Shown: in pieces, positions 41,855 to 51,388 of the stretch
Position numbering within the stretch: position 1 is the stretch's first letter
Layout: each line of letters begins with the position of its first letter
DNA from: Planomicrobium sp. YIM 101495
GTDB taxonomy: Bacteria; Bacillota; Bacilli; Bacillales_A; Planococcaceae
DNA: 64,000 bases
Reading direction: 5' to 3'
Assembly (NCBI RefSeq): GCF_009707665.1
Contig: NZ_WLZW01000001.1
Location: forward strand, 434,001-498,000
Made by a program: the position numbers and the translations under genes
Notes under the pieces: model-generated
The model's database searches: none
Seen by the model: the letters and a program-made list of their open reading frames with translations, nothing else
Told to the model about the DNA's origin: nothing

Positions 41855-42658
41855 ATGAAAATGATTTGTATAGGGGCGGGATCCATGGCGGAGTCCATGA
41901 TCCACGGCTGGATTAATAAACGGATCTTGAAACCGGAAGACATCGGTGTGACGAACCGCTCCGATATGGAACGATTGGAATTTTTGAAAGATGAATATGG
42001 TGTACGTATTTTGTGTGAGCAGCGAACAGAGCTGCGCCATGCGGAATTTGTCTTGCTGGCAATGAAGCCAAAAGACGTCGCTTCCGCACTTGAAGGCATC
42101 CGCAAGAAAATCGGTCCGCAGACAATTGTCGTCTCCGTCGTCGCTGGTGTTTCCATCGCGACCATCCAAAAACACATCGGCGATCTGCCGGTGGCGCGCG
42201 CGATGCCGAACACTTCGGCACAAGTCGGGAAATCCGCGACAGGAGTCGCCTGGAGTAAAGGCGTCACACCAAATCAGCAGCACACGCTGAGAAATTTGCT
42301 GTCGTCGATTGGGAATGTTACGGTTGTAGAGGAATCTCAGCTCGATGCAGTGACTGGCGTTGCAGGCAGTGGCCCGGCGTATCTTTACTTGTTTGCCGAA
42401 GCGATGGTCGATGCTGCCAAAGCAAATGGTTTATCCGAAGACGATGCGAAAAAGCTCGTCCGGCAAACGTTCGCTGGCGCAGCCGACATGATCCAGCAAG
42501 AAGATTTCGGGCTATTGCGGAAGCGCGTGACGAGCCCCTCCGGCACGACTGCTGCCGGAATCGAAGTGCTGGAGTCCGGCGGCTTCCGTGAACTCGTCAC
42601 AGGATGCGTCACTGCTGCATCCAACCGGTCAAAAGAGCTGGGGAAAGAATTCGAGTAA
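41855..42658 (+). CDS. proC: pyrroline-5-carboxylate reductase
   Basis: The 267-residue enzyme reduces pyrroline-5-carboxylate to proline with NADPH. The Rossmann motif CIGAGSMAESMIHG lies at residues 5-18, and the conserved DAVTGVAGSGPAYLYLFAEA and SPSGTTAAGIEVLESGGFR segments follow. ATG 41855 is 10 nt after AAGGA, while the GTG at 41846 is too close. The T-box leader shows control by proline supply. Equivalent to B. subtilis proI (yqjO) by position. Confidence 0.95.
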   Translation: MKMICIGAGSMAESMIHGWINKRILKPEDIGVTNRSDMERLEFLKDEYGVRILCEQRTELRHAEFVLLAMKPKDVASALEGIRKKIGPQTIVVSVVAGVSIATIQKHIGDLPVARAMPNTSAQVGKSATGVAWSKGVTPNQQHTLRNLLSSIGNVTVVEESQLDAVTGVAGSGPAYLYLFAEAMVDAAKANGLSEDDAKKLVRQTFAGAADMIQQEDFGLLRKRVTSPSGTTAAGIEVLESGGFRELVTGCVTAASNRSKELGKEFE

Positions 42659-42685
42659 GCTGCATTCAAGGAGGAATTAGCGTTT

Positions 42686-43702
42686 ATGGTAAAATTATTT
42701 GAACCTCTGACAATCAAAGGATTGGAACTGAAAAACCGCATCGTCATGGCACCGATGTGCATGTACGAAAGCGATCAAGAAGATGGCCACATCACCGACT
42801 GGCACCGTGTTCATTATCCGTCGCGTGCTGTTGGCGGCGTCGGCTTGATCATCATCGAAGCGACTGCTGTCCAGCCGCGCGGACGCATCTCATCGAGAGA
42901 CCTGGGCATTTGGGAAGATGGCCAGGTGGAAGGACTCGCAGACATCGTCCGCCTCATGAAAAGGAACGGTGCCAAGACCGGCATCCAGCTTGCCCACGCA
43001 GGAAGAAAAGCGGCGCTCGAAGAAAGCATCCATGCACCAAGTGCGCTTGCTTTCAGTGACCGTTACCAAGAGCCGGTCGAAATGACGAAGGAAGACATTG
43101 CAGAAACGGTCGAAGCGTTCAAAACTGGAGCGGTTCGTGCGAAAGCTGCCGGCTTCGATGTCATCGAAGTACACGCAGCACACGGCTATTTGATCAATCA
43201 GTTTTTATCTCCATTAACAAATAAACGCGAAGACGAATACGGCGGTTCAGCAGAAAATCGTTACCGCTTCTTGCGTGAAGTACTCGACGCGATCAATAGC
43301 GTCTGGGATGGTCCTTTGTTCGTTCGTATCTCTGCCAACGATTATACAGTAGGCGGCATGACGCCGGACGCTTACGTCGAGATGACGAAATGGATGAAAG
43401 CACAAGGCGTCGACTTGATCGATGTGTCTTCAGGCGCAGTCGTACCAGCACAGATTTCTGTCTTTCCTGGTTACCAAGTGTCGTTCTCAGAAACAATCAA
43501 ACACGAAACGCCGATTGCGACTGGTGCAGTTGGACTAATTACGGAACCACTTCATGCAGAAGAAATTTTGCAAAACGACCGGGCAGACCTCGTCTTCTTG
43601 GCTCGCGAGTTGCTGCGTGATCCGTACTGGCCACGCCGTGCTGCAAAAGCGCTCGGTGCAGGCATCACTCCTCCTGTTCCGTACGAACGCGGATGGGTTT
43701 GA
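42686..43702 (+). CDS. namA: NADPH dehydrogenase NamA (old yellow enzyme, YqjM type)
   Basis: The 338-residue TIM-barrel flavoprotein has YqjM features: the FMN-site Cys25 and active-site Tyr27 ([10 protein letters not shown]) and [21 protein letters not shown] with the active-site histidines. It reduces the double bond of unsaturated carbonyl compounds and nitro compounds, and is linked to oxidative stress. AAGGAGG lies 7-8 nt upstream. It follows proC within 27 nt, so they probably share the T-box promoter. The next gene converges. Confidence 0.94.
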   Translation: MVKLFEPLTIKGLELKNRIVMAPMCMYESDQEDGHITDWHRVHYPSRAVGGVGLIIIEATAVQPRGRISSRDLGIWEDGQVEGLADIVRLMKRNGAKTGIQLAHAGRKAALEESIHAPSALAFSDRYQEPVEMTKEDIAETVEAFKTGAVRAKAAGFDVIEVHAAHGYLINQFLSPLTNKREDEYGGSAENRYRFLREVLDAINSVWDGPLFVRISANDYTVGGMTPDAYVEMTKWMKAQGVDLIDVSSGAVVPAQISVFPGYQVSFSETIKHETPIATGAVGLITEPLHAEEILQNDRADLVFLARELLRDPYWPRRAAKALGAGITPPVPYERGWV

Positions 43703-43710
43703 GTTCAAAC

Positions 43711-43768
43711 TAAAAGCGGACTGCAGCCCCTTAATTTCAAGGGTGCTGCAGTCCGTTTTCTTTTTAGT
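43711..43768. terminator. bidirectional terminator between namA and rnz
   Basis: CGGACTGCAGC (43718-43728) pairs with GCTGCAGTCCG (43745-43755), extended by flanking A- and T-rich pairs. Confidence 0.85.
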
Positions 43769-44717
43769 CTTGTTTATTCTTCAACCATGTGCGGGTTTTC
43801 GGCTGCCAGTTGTACTCCGCAAAATCTTGGACGATAACAAGATCCGGATGCACCGCTCTTCCCTGTTTGGCAAGCATGCCTGCATCTTCCGGCAAGAAGC
43901 GCGCGGAAATGTGATTAGCGAACAACCGCTTCGCTCCTGCTTCTTGTGCAACTTTTGCCGCATCGAGAATGCTCGAGTGGCCGAAATCCTTCGCTAATTC
44001 CTGCGTACCCGCATCGAATGTCGCTTCATGGACGATGGCATCTGCATTTATACTCAACGTAACGGACGCGTGCGTATAGCGTGTATCTCCAAGTATCGCG
44101 ACGACAAATCCTTGGTCACCAGGCTCTGTCACGTCTTCACTTCTAATAACTTTCCCGTCCTGAAGCGTGATGTCCAGCCCTTTTTTCAACTCGGCAAGGA
44201 GCGGGCCTTTCGGCACTCCAAGTGCCGTCGCCTTCTCCATCAGCAACTTCGGTGGCAGCGGCTTTTGTGTGATGCGGTAGCCGAGCGAAGGAATCACATG
44301 CGCGAGTTCCGCTGCTTCCACAATCATTCCTTCATCTTCGAAGACGACGCCTTCCTTGTTTTCATGGAAATGGATGTCGTACGTCAAACGGGTTTTGCTG
44401 AGCCGCAAGTTCATTTCGACGAATTCCTTGATGCCCGGTGGTCCGTAGATGGAGAGCGGTTCATCGCCGCCTTGGAACGACCGCGAGCTGAGGAAGCCCG
44501 GCAAGCCGAAAATGTGGTCTCCGTGCATATGCGTGATGAAGATCTTCTCCACTTTCCGCGGCTTCAACGTCGTGTAGAGAATCTGGTGCTGTGTCGCTTC
44601 TCCGCAATCAAATAGCCATACTGCTCCGCGTTCTTCTAATAATTTCAGCGCAAGTGCACTTGTGTTGCGTGCCTTCGACGGCATGCCTGCCCCTGTCCCT
44701 AAAAATAATAACTGCAT
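43764..44717 (-). CDS. rnz: ribonuclease Z
   Basis: The 317-residue MBL-fold endonuclease has FLGTGAGMPSKARNTSA at its start, the metal motif ITHMHGDHIFGLPG (H63-H68), and C-terminal LLGDTRY-like and HSSILDAAKVA segments of tRNase Z. It cuts the 3' trailer from CCA-less tRNA precursors. dinB follows upstream by 7 nt, so the two form an operon dinB-rnz on the minus strand. Confidence 0.94.
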   Translation of the reverse strand: MQLLFLGTGAGMPSKARNTSALALKLLEERGAVWLFDCGEATQHQILYTTLKPRKVEKIFITHMHGDHIFGLPGFLSSRSFQGGDEPLSIYGPPGIKEFVEMNLRLSKTRLTYDIHFHENKEGVVFEDEGMIVEAAELAHVIPSLGYRITQKPLPPKLLMEKATALGVPKGPLLAELKKGLDITLQDGKVIRSEDVTEPGDQGFVVAILGDTRYTHASVTLSINADAIVHEATFDAGTQELAKDFGHSSILDAAKVAQEAGAKRLFANHISARFLPEDAGMLAKQGRAVHPDLVIVQDFAEYNWQPKTRTWLKNKQD

Positions 44718-44724
44718 AAAGTCC

Positions 44725-45966
44725 CTACTTTCCCCGGTGATCGTGATCGTCTAAGAAGTCTTTACTGAAACTCGTTTTCGCTTCATATGATTTTTTCCGG
44801 ACGGCCGCGCCTTTGGACAGTACGCTTTTCCCGAACTTCGCTTCAAGGGATGCCATCACTTCCAAAATTGGTTCGTCTTTCGCATGCTTTTCATAATCGA
44901 AGATCGAGAGTTGCTCAGTCGCTACGCCTTTGTCTTCGACGTTCGAAACCGTCACGCCGACCAACCGGAGTGGCTCGCCGTTCCAATGCGCTTCGAACAG
45001 TTTCCAAGCTTGGCTGAAAATATCTTCTTTCTTATAAATCGTATGATTGAGTGTCAAACTACGCGTCCGGTTTTGCCACTTGTTGCTGCGTGTCTGGATG
45101 CTGATTGTCGGTCCCGCGAGTTCCTTCGCTTCCAGCCGGTCTGCGACTTTACCGCTCAGCTTTCCAAAAATCGCCTTGAGCTGGACTTCGTCTGTCTCGT
45201 CGATCGGGAGCGTCGTCGAGTTTCCGACCGACTTCGTATCATAAATGGAATCAGGATCGACTGCCCGATTGTCTTCTCCGTTCGCCCGCGCTTGTAAACG
45301 CACGCCGTTCTTCCCCATGTTGCCTTTGACGAAGTCCGCGTTCGCCACCGCCAGATCGCCGATGGTCTGGATCGAGAGCTGGGCGAGCTTCTTCGCGGTA
45401 CTTTCCCCGATGCCATGCATGTCGATCGTCGGGAGCGGCCACAGCATCTTTTGAATGTCCCGTTTGCGCAAGACTGTGATGCCCATCGGTTTTTTCATAT
45501 CGGACGCCGTTTTGGCGAGGAATTTATTCGGTGCGATGCCGATCGAACATGGCAAGTCCAGTTCGGATAAGATGCGCTGCTGGATATCTTCCGCGATTGT
45601 CAGCGGATGACTGTCTTCTGCGAGTTCCGTGACGTCGAGATAGCCTTCATCGATGGAGACGGGTTCGACGAGGTCGGTGTATGTCCGGAGAATTGCGAAG
45701 ATGGCTTTGGATGCTTCCCGGTAGCGTTCGAAGTTCGGCGGCAAAAGAAGCAGCTCGGGATATTTCCGTTTGGCTTCGTGCACTTGCATCGTGGTGTAAA
45801 TGCCGCGTGCGCGTGCTTCGTACGAGCATGTGACGATGATGCCGCGTCTTTCTTTCGGGTTGCCTGCGATGGCAATGGGTTTGCCTTTAAGTTCCGGGTT
45901 ATGGGATTGTTCAACGGATGCATAGAAAGAGTTCATATCAATGTGGAATATCACGCGCCCCGCCAT
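44725..45966 (-). CDS. dinB: DNA polymerase IV
   Basis: The 413-residue Y-family polymerase has the catalytic carboxylates D10 (HIDMNSFYASVEQ) and D106-E107 (EPVSIDEGYLDV), the helix-hairpin DMHGIGESTAKKLAQL, the little-finger domain and a beta-clamp motif QLSIFDY near residue 370. It copies damaged DNA with low fidelity. The start SD is weak (no clear GGAGG). Unlike uvrX, no LexA box is visible upstream. Confidence 0.95.
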   Translation of the reverse strand: MAGRVIFHIDMNSFYASVEQSHNPELKGKPIAIAGNPKERRGIIVTCSYEARARGIYTTMQVHEAKRKYPELLLLPPNFERYREASKAIFAILRTYTDLVEPVSIDEGYLDVTELAEDSHPLTIAEDIQQRILSELDLPCSIGIAPNKFLAKTASDMKKPMGITVLRKRDIQKMLWPLPTIDMHGIGESTAKKLAQLSIQTIGDLAVANADFVKGNMGKNGVRLQARANGEDNRAVDPDSIYDTKSVGNSTTLPIDETDEVQLKAIFGKLSGKVADRLEAKELAGPTISIQTRSNKWQNRTRSLTLNHTIYKKEDIFSQAWKLFEAHWNGEPLRLVGVTVSNVEDKGVATEQLSIFDYEKHAKDEPILEVMASLEAKFGKSVLSKGAAVRKKSYEAKTSFSKDFLDDHDHRGK

Positions 45967-46017
45967 GCCGGTTCATCTACTTTCGTTTTCTTTTATTTTA
46001 GCATAAATGGGCGTGGT

Positions 46018-46590
46018 CTGGGATGTGATTAGGTGTTGTGTGGAAAGTGAGATGGGGCATTGCGTGGGATTGCCGCTCGGGGCTTACGGACTGGGCTCCC
46101 GGAAGAAGCCAAGCTTGAGGGACGCTCGTCTTCTTCCTACGCCCAGTCCAAGCCAGCCCCTTCGCTGGGGTGTAGGTGAAATGGCGGCGTGGTGACAGCT
46201 AAGTGCTTCTTTTTGATTTTGGTGTTTCATATTTGCTTGGCGGCTGACTGCGTAGGCCGCTGGGGTTTTGATGGTGAGTTGATAAGAGAGCGAGTATCGC
46301 GTGGAATATCGCTTGTGCCTTAAGGACATGGCTCCCAGGATAAGCTGAGCTGAGAACCGCTCATCTTACCCCTCCGCCATGTCCAGGCCAGCCACTTCGC
46401 TGGAGAGTAGGTTAAGTTGGGGTGTTGTTGCAGGTGGTTTTTCTTTTTGATGTTGGGGTTTCATGTTAGTTCGGCGGCTGACTGCGTAGGCCGCTGGGGT
46501 TTTGATGGTGAGTGTGGAGAAGTGTATTGGGCTTCGCATAGGAAATTGCTTGCGGGTTCGGACATGGAGTAGGTCCCTTGGTTCTAACTC
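46018..46590. repeat. tandem structured repeat units, two complete and one partial
   Basis: Two units of about 240-250 bp occur in the same orientation. Each has a 61-62 nt hairpin (46088-46149 and 46324-46384), a second short hairpin CCAGC..CTTCGCTGG, a CTTTTTGAT segment, and a perfectly conserved 39-bp block (46241-46279 and 46475-46513, beginning CGGCTGACTGCGTAGGCCGC). A third partial unit (46513-46590) restarts the hairpin with GGACATGG. The hairpin arms differ by compensating changes. No gene is credible in this 719-nt gap. Origin and function unknown. Confidence 0.75.
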
Positions 46591-46641
46591 TTATACATTA
46601 TCGTATTAATCGGTAAAATTAGTCCAATCTGCGAGATCCAT

Positions 46642-46677
46642 AAAAAAATGCACATCAAGTTTCATGATGTACATTTC
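46642..46677 (-). terminator. intrinsic terminator of the S66 peptidase gene
   Basis: AATGCACATC (46647-46656) pairs with GATGTACATT (46666-46675) with one wobble pair, and the minus strand ends in seven T. Confidence 0.75.
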
Positions 46678-46685
46678 AATCTGTT

Positions 46686-47699
46686 TCAGTTGAATGTTTG
46701 TAATACAGTGCCTTTGCCGTTTGCAGATTCAATGTGTGCATATGCTCCATTGATGAACGTAATCTGTGGCGGGACATGGCCACAATCAATATCGTACAAG
46801 ATTGGAACTTGAAGTTCGGTTGAAAGTTCTTTATAGACATCTTCATCCGTATAGTTTGAAACGGGTGTATTCGCCGGACTTCTCCCGAACATGATGCCCG
46901 CACAATTGTCGAACCAGCCGGCGAATTTCATTTGTACAAGTGTCCTGCGTAAATCAGTAGTGGTTAACTCACAATTTTCGAGATACCAAATGATCGGGTC
47001 CTCTTTAATGTAATTCGTTTTGAAGTTTTGCAGATTGCCATAGGGTGTACCGATCAAATGTCGGATGGTGTCTATGCAGCCGCCAAGCAAGCGCCCCTGC
47101 ATCGTCACTTTTTCTTGTTCCGTGGATTTCCAGTAGGTTTGTTCTGTCAGATTGAAAACCATCGGACTCGGTTTATCGAAATTCCATTCCTTCTGATATT
47201 TTTCTGAAGAATATTGGCGGATGGATCCGCCTGTTTCTGTCGAGAGAACCGACTGCCACATTGCTGTCGTGTCATCAGAATACTCCCCTCTAAGATCGAC
47301 TAAATTCGTTCCATGGGCAGTAGCAATACCCGTTTTCAACGTGATGGCAAGTAGCAGCATACTGATATCAGAATACCCTAACACCCACTTGTTCTGTAAT
47401 GCTTCAAAGTCAATGTGTTCGAGCATTTCAATTAAGAGTTCTCCACCCCATGGCGGGATGACCAGCTGTATGTTCGGGTCAGTCATCATACGATTAAATT
47501 CCTCAGCACGCTCTTTTGCAGGAGCTGATCTTGCCTTATCTTGTGTCCAAGCAGTTTCCCCACTCACCACGCTAAAGCCTTTCTTTTCCATGCGTTGAAA
47601 TACATCGTGCAATAATCCATGCAATTCATTCGGCACACCAGATGATGGCGCGGTTACGCCTATCGTTGCCTCTTTTTCTAAGAATGGGTACTTTATCAT
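46686..47699 (-). CDS. S66 family serine peptidase (LD-carboxypeptidase / MccF-like)
   Basis: The 337-residue protein has the S66 pattern: a start with IGVTAPSSGVPNELHGL, the nucleophile elbow VLGYSDISMLLLAIT (Ser after GY), GRLLGGCIDTIRHLIGTPYG, and DCGHVPPQITFINGAYA with the catalytic histidine. S66 enzymes are LD-carboxypeptidases of wall recycling or MccF-type proteins that cleave microcin C. The long internal domain is nearer MccF. GAGGTG lies 7 nt before the ATG. The natural substrate is not determinable. Confidence 0.85.
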   Translation of the reverse strand: MIKYPFLEKEATIGVTAPSSGVPNELHGLLHDVFQRMEKKGFSVVSGETAWTQDKARSAPAKERAEEFNRMMTDPNIQLVIPPWGGELLIEMLEHIDFEALQNKWVLGYSDISMLLLAITLKTGIATAHGTNLVDLRGEYSDDTTAMWQSVLSTETGGSIRQYSSEKYQKEWNFDKPSPMVFNLTEQTYWKSTEQEKVTMQGRLLGGCIDTIRHLIGTPYGNLQNFKTNYIKEDPIIWYLENCELTTTDLRRTLVQMKFAGWFDNCAGIMFGRSPANTPVSNYTDEDVYKELSTELQVPILYDIDCGHVPPQITFINGAYAHIESANGKGTVLQTFN

Positions 47700-47754
47700 C
47701 TTTAGTCACCTCGTTTTTAAAAAACTATTCCGCTTCATGTTCCTTGGATCAAGT

Positions 47755-48189
47755 TCATCTATTCAGTCCTTCTTTGACCGCCCACCGATGCTGTTCGCGA
47801 ATGAGAAGCTCATTTGCACGATCAATTCGAAGCCATTCGATGTAGTGGTCTTCATCTATTGGCGCTTGCATTTTATGAAGCAGATTCGCCGAGTAAAAGT
47901 GGCCATCACTGAGCAAAGGCTCTCCTTTAGTCGAATGTAAATATTGAAGGGCATTTCCTATATAAGGACCAACCTGCGCATGATAACCCGTTTCTTCGAG
48001 CAACTCTCGCTCAAGACATTCTAGGTGATTTTCACCATTTTCAACTCCACCGCCGGGAAGAAAATGATCGCCCTTTCTATTTCTAACCGTCAAGACTTCA
48101 TCTTTTTCAGGAGTGAAAATGACTGCGTAAACTCCTTTTCTCCTTTGATAGTGTGTATTTTCCAATTCTTCTCCGAAAACCCTCATCAT
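47755..48189 (-). CDS. NUDIX hydrolase
   Basis: The 144-residue protein has a complete Nudix box GGGVENGENHLECLERELLE followed by ETGY (consensus GX5EX7REUXEEXGU). It hydrolyses a nucleoside diphosphate linked to another group; the substrate is unknown. Its ATG lies 1 nt past the stop of the ASCH gene, so the two are coupled. AAGGTG serves as SD. Confidence 0.88.
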   Translation of the reverse strand: MMRVFGEELENTHYQRRKGVYAVIFTPEKDEVLTVRNRKGDHFLPGGGVENGENHLECLERELLEETGYHAQVGPYIGNALQYLHSTKGEPLLSDGHFYSANLLHKMQAPIDEDHYIEWLRIDRANELLIREQHRWAVKEGLNR

Positions 48190-48190
48190 C

Positions 48191-48529
48191 TCACACCTTC
48201 ATCTTGATTGCTAAAGTGCCCCACGCTTTCTCTTGCTCGGGCGTGTAGATCTCATACGTTCCGTTCACCATTTCTGATATTGTCCATCCTTCGCAATCGA
48301 AGTCTTCCGAAGGAATGTCCACGTACATTTCTTGAAAGGTCGGATACGTTTTCAGGTCTGTCACTTCCACCTCCAACGTTTCATCTTGTTCCGGAACCTT
48401 TGTGAACACAATGGTATCACCTGCTTTTATGCCCCTTCGCTTTTCATCGTTCAATCGTACCTCGATTTTCTTCTTCCCATCTTTGATTGGTTTGAAATAT
48501 TCACCGTACAAGCCCATATGATGAATCAT
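48191..48529 (-). CDS. ASCH domain protein
   Basis: The 112-residue protein has the ASCH fold (beta-barrel of PUA type): IEVRLNDEKRRGIKAGDTIV, then VTDLKTYPTFQEMY and the C-terminal strand AWGTLAIKMKV. ASCH proteins bind RNA or modified nucleosides (for example YqfB amidohydrolase on acetylcytidine). The catalytic K and E residues of YqfB were not confirmed here. GAGG is 8 nt before the ATG. It pairs with a NUDIX hydrolase, which suggests nucleotide salvage or house-cleaning. Confidence 0.8.
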   Translation of the reverse strand: MIHHMGLYGEYFKPIKDGKKKIEVRLNDEKRRGIKAGDTIVFTKVPEQDETLEVEVTDLKTYPTFQEMYVDIPSEDFDCEGWTISEMVNGTYEIYTPEQEKAWGTLAIKMKV

Positions 48530-48591
48530 TTCCTTCGCCTCATTTCTGTAAAAGATCGAACTGAATTGGTCGGCATAGCTTCTTGCAGAAA

Positions 48592-48633
48592 GAAAAAGCG
48601 GAACATCAATGACATTCCATTGGTGTTCCGCTC
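48592..48633 (-). terminator. intrinsic terminator of the M20 peptidase gene
   Basis: AGCGGAACA (48597-48605) pairs with TGTTCCGCT (48624-48632), with inner CAATG/CATTG pairing and TTTTTC on the minus strand. Confidence 0.75.
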
Positions 48634-48641
48634 ATGTAGTT

Positions 48642-49766
48642 TCAGCGTACAACTCCCGCTGATTGCTTGACGATTTCGATGAGTAGTTCTGCCAACTTTT
48701 CGAGTTCTTCGATTGGCATGCGTTCGTTTTTCGTATGGATTTCTTCGTAACCGACACAAAGATTGACCGTCGGGATACCGAATCCGTTGATGATGTTGGC
48801 ATCGCTGCCCCCGCCGCTAGTAAGGAGCGGTGCAGGACGACCGATGGCTTCGGCTGCGCGCTGGGCAATTTGGACGACTTCGGCAGTTTCGTCAAAGTGA
48901 AAGCCTGGGTACATGAGCTTGACTTCCGTCTTCGCCTTGCCGCCGAACTGTTCTGCGACTTCTTCGAATACGGATTCCATGTGGGCTGTTTGTGCAGCGA
49001 GCTTGTCTTCACGGATCGAGCGTGCTTCCGATAGGATGTGCACTTCGTCCGCTACGATGTTCGTTGCGCTGCCCCCTTCGAAACGGCCGATGTTGGCAGT
49101 CGTTTCTTCGTCGATACGGCCAAGCGTCATTTTGGAAATGGCTTTCGCTGCCAAAGAGATGGCGGAGATGCCTTTTTCCGGTGCGACGCCGGCATGTGCT
49201 GTCTTGCCATATACAGTCGTCCACAGCTTCGCTTGGTAAGGGGCAGCTGTAACGATACCGCCTACTTGTCCGTCGCTGTCGACTGCGTAGCCGTATTTAG
49301 CAAGTAGAAGTGACGAGTCGAGTTCTTTCGCGCCGACAAGTCCACTTTCTTCACCAGCTGTGATGACGAATTGGATGTCGCCGTGTTCGATCTGCTGCTC
49401 TTGGATCGACCGGATCATTTCGAACAGAGCGGCAATGCCCGCTTTGTCATCTGCTCCGAGGATGGTCTCACCTTCCGAATAGACATAGCCGTCACGGACG
49501 ACCGGTTTGATGCCCTTGCCCGGAACGACGGTGTCCATGTGGCACGTGAAATAGATCGGTTCCACGCCGGATGCCGCCCCGCGCAATGTTGCGACGAGAT
49601 TGTCAGCGCCGTGGCCGCTACGAACGGAAGAACCGTCCTGTGCGACGTAAAAGCCGAGTGCTTCCATTTTTTCTTTCAACACTTCAGCGATTGGGCCTTC
49701 GTGTTTCGTTTCGGAATCGATTTGGACCAATTCCATAAATTCTGCGAGTAATCTCTCTTTGTTCAT
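48642..49766 (-). CDS. yqjE: M20 family metallopeptidase, tripeptidase-like (YqjE type)
   Basis: The 374-residue protein has the M20 zinc site: CHMDTV (His and Asp), LGADDKAGIAAL (bridging Asp), AGEESGLVGAKEL (catalytic Glu) and a C-terminal histidine in EIHTKNERM. The inserted dimerisation domain (YGKTAHAGVAPEKG) is present. The peptidase T-like subgroup removes N-terminal residues from short peptides. GGAGG precedes the ATG. B. subtilis has yqjE next to yqjD, as here. Confidence 0.88.
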   Translation of the reverse strand: MNKERLLAEFMELVQIDSETKHEGPIAEVLKEKMEALGFYVAQDGSSVRSGHGADNLVATLRGAASGVEPIYFTCHMDTVVPGKGIKPVVRDGYVYSEGETILGADDKAGIAALFEMIRSIQEQQIEHGDIQFVITAGEESGLVGAKELDSSLLLAKYGYAVDSDGQVGGIVTAAPYQAKLWTTVYGKTAHAGVAPEKGISAISLAAKAISKMTLGRIDEETTANIGRFEGGSATNIVADEVHILSEARSIREDKLAAQTAHMESVFEEVAEQFGGKAKTEVKLMYPGFHFDETAEVVQIAQRAAEAIGRPAPLLTSGGGSDANIINGFGIPTVNLCVGYEEIHTKNERMPIEELEKLAELLIEIVKQSAGVVR

Positions 49767-49829
49767 TTCGTCAGCCTCCCATTCTGTATAGACGAAATTG
49801 CTAGGAACGGTGCGGATTTCTACACCGCC

Positions 49830-51371
49830 TTATAGCGGCATGTTGCCGTGTTTTTTCGCTGGACGTTCGTCTTTTTTGTTGCGCATCATTTCAAGTGCTT
49901 GGATCAGTTTGATGCGTGTTTCCCGTGGATCGATGACGTCATCAACCATGCCGCGCGATGCTGCCACGTATGGGTTTGCGAATTTCTCTCGGTATTCCTC
50001 GATTTTCGCTGCGCGCGTCGCTTCCGGATTGTCACTTGTAGCGATTTCGCGTGCGAAAATGATGTTCGCTGCGCCGTTCGGCCCCATCACGGCGATTTCC
50101 GCGTTCGGCCACGAATACACAAGATCGGCACCGATCGACTTCGAGTTGAGTGCAACATACGCACCGCCATATGCCTTCCGCAAGATGACCGTCATTTTCG
50201 GTACAGTCGCTTCCGAATAAGCGTAAAGGATCTTCGCGCCGTGACGGATGATGCCACCGTGTTCTTGTTTGATTCCCGGGAAGAAGCCTGTTACGTCTTC
50301 GAACGTGATGAGCGGAATGTTGAAGGAATCACAGAACCGGATGAAACGAGCTGCTTTGTCTGACGAGTCGATGTCGAGTCCGCCTGCCATTACTTTCGGC
50401 TGGTTACAGACAAGTCCGACCGTCTCACCTTTGATGCGTGCAAGACCGATGACGATATTACGAGCGAATTCTGGTTGGACTTCCATAAAGGAGTCCGTGT
50501 CGACTACTTGTTCAACGACTTTCCGTACATCATATGGACGGATTGCTTCGAACGGGACGACGTCAGCAAGGTCTGGACGGTAATCGTCTTCCTCGTCTGT
50601 TTCCTTGATTGGTGGCATTTCGCGGTTGTTCTGTGGCAAATAGCCGACGAACTGGCGCACCATCTCGAGCACTTCCTCTTCTGAAGAAGAACGGAAATGG
50701 GCGTTGCCGCTGATTTGCGTATGTACTTTTGAACCTCCGAGATCCTCGGAAGAAATCTTCTCACCTGTCACTGTCTCGATGACTTTCGGGCCCGTGATGA
50801 ACATCTGGCTCGTTTTATCGACCATGAAGACGAAGTCCGTGATTGCTGGTGAGTAAACTGCACCGCCTGCAGAAGGTCCCATGATGACAGAGATTTGTGG
50901 AATTACACCTGAATAGATGGAGTTCCGATAAAAAATATGTCCGTAGCCGTCAAGTGATAAAACGCCTTCTTGAATACGTGCGCCGCCTGAATCGTTCAAT
51001 CCGATGAAAGGTGCTCCGTTCTTCGCAGCCAAATCCATGACGTTCGCGATTTTCTTCGCATGCATTTCACCGAGTGCGCCGCCGAACACAGTGAAGTCTT
51101 GGGAGAACAGATAGATCGGGCGTCCGTTGACTTTCCCGTACCCAGTAACGACACCTTCACCTGGTCCTTTTGCCATTCCGAAATCCGTCGTGCGGTGTTC
51201 CATGAACGGACTCAGTTCGACGAATGAACCTTCGTCCACGAGGAGGTCGATCCGCTCGCGTGCTGTCAGCTTGCCTTTTTCGTGCTGTTTGTCGATCCGT
51301 TCCTGACCGCCACCCATTTCGATTTCGGTCTTGCGGTCATACAATTCGTTAATGCGTTCGTAAATATCCAT
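49830..51371 (-). CDS. pccB: acyl-CoA carboxylase carboxyltransferase (propionyl-CoA carboxylase beta, YqjD)
   Basis: The 513-residue protein has the carboxyltransferase crotonase fold in duplicate: GQERIDKQHEKGKLTARERI, FSQDFTVFGGALGEMHAKKI, LNDSGGARIQEG (first oxyanion site) and KAYGGAYVALNSK with MGPNGAANIIF (second). It transfers carboxyl from biotin to an acyl-CoA, most likely propionyl-CoA given the epimerase and mutase nearby. Methylmalonyl-CoA decarboxylase alpha is the alternative. The biotin carboxylase subunit is not in the window. It follows the epimerase gene by 17 nt. Confidence 0.88.
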   Translation of the reverse strand: MDIYERINELYDRKTEIEMGGGQERIDKQHEKGKLTARERIDLLVDEGSFVELSPFMEHRTTDFGMAKGPGEGVVTGYGKVNGRPIYLFSQDFTVFGGALGEMHAKKIANVMDLAAKNGAPFIGLNDSGGARIQEGVLSLDGYGHIFYRNSIYSGVIPQISVIMGPSAGGAVYSPAITDFVFMVDKTSQMFITGPKVIETVTGEKISSEDLGGSKVHTQISGNAHFRSSSEEEVLEMVRQFVGYLPQNNREMPPIKETDEEDDYRPDLADVVPFEAIRPYDVRKVVEQVVDTDSFMEVQPEFARNIVIGLARIKGETVGLVCNQPKVMAGGLDIDSSDKAARFIRFCDSFNIPLITFEDVTGFFPGIKQEHGGIIRHGAKILYAYSEATVPKMTVILRKAYGGAYVALNSKSIGADLVYSWPNAEIAVMGPNGAANIIFAREIATSDNPEATRAAKIEEYREKFANPYVAASRGMVDDVIDPRETRIKLIQALEMMRNKKDERPAKKHGNMPL

Positions 51372-51388
51372 TTCCCCACTCCTCTTGC

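Noticed and set aside
46084-46329. ORFs on both strands inside the 46 kb repeats
   Set aside because: No SD, they run through hairpins and are not conserved between the two repeat units.
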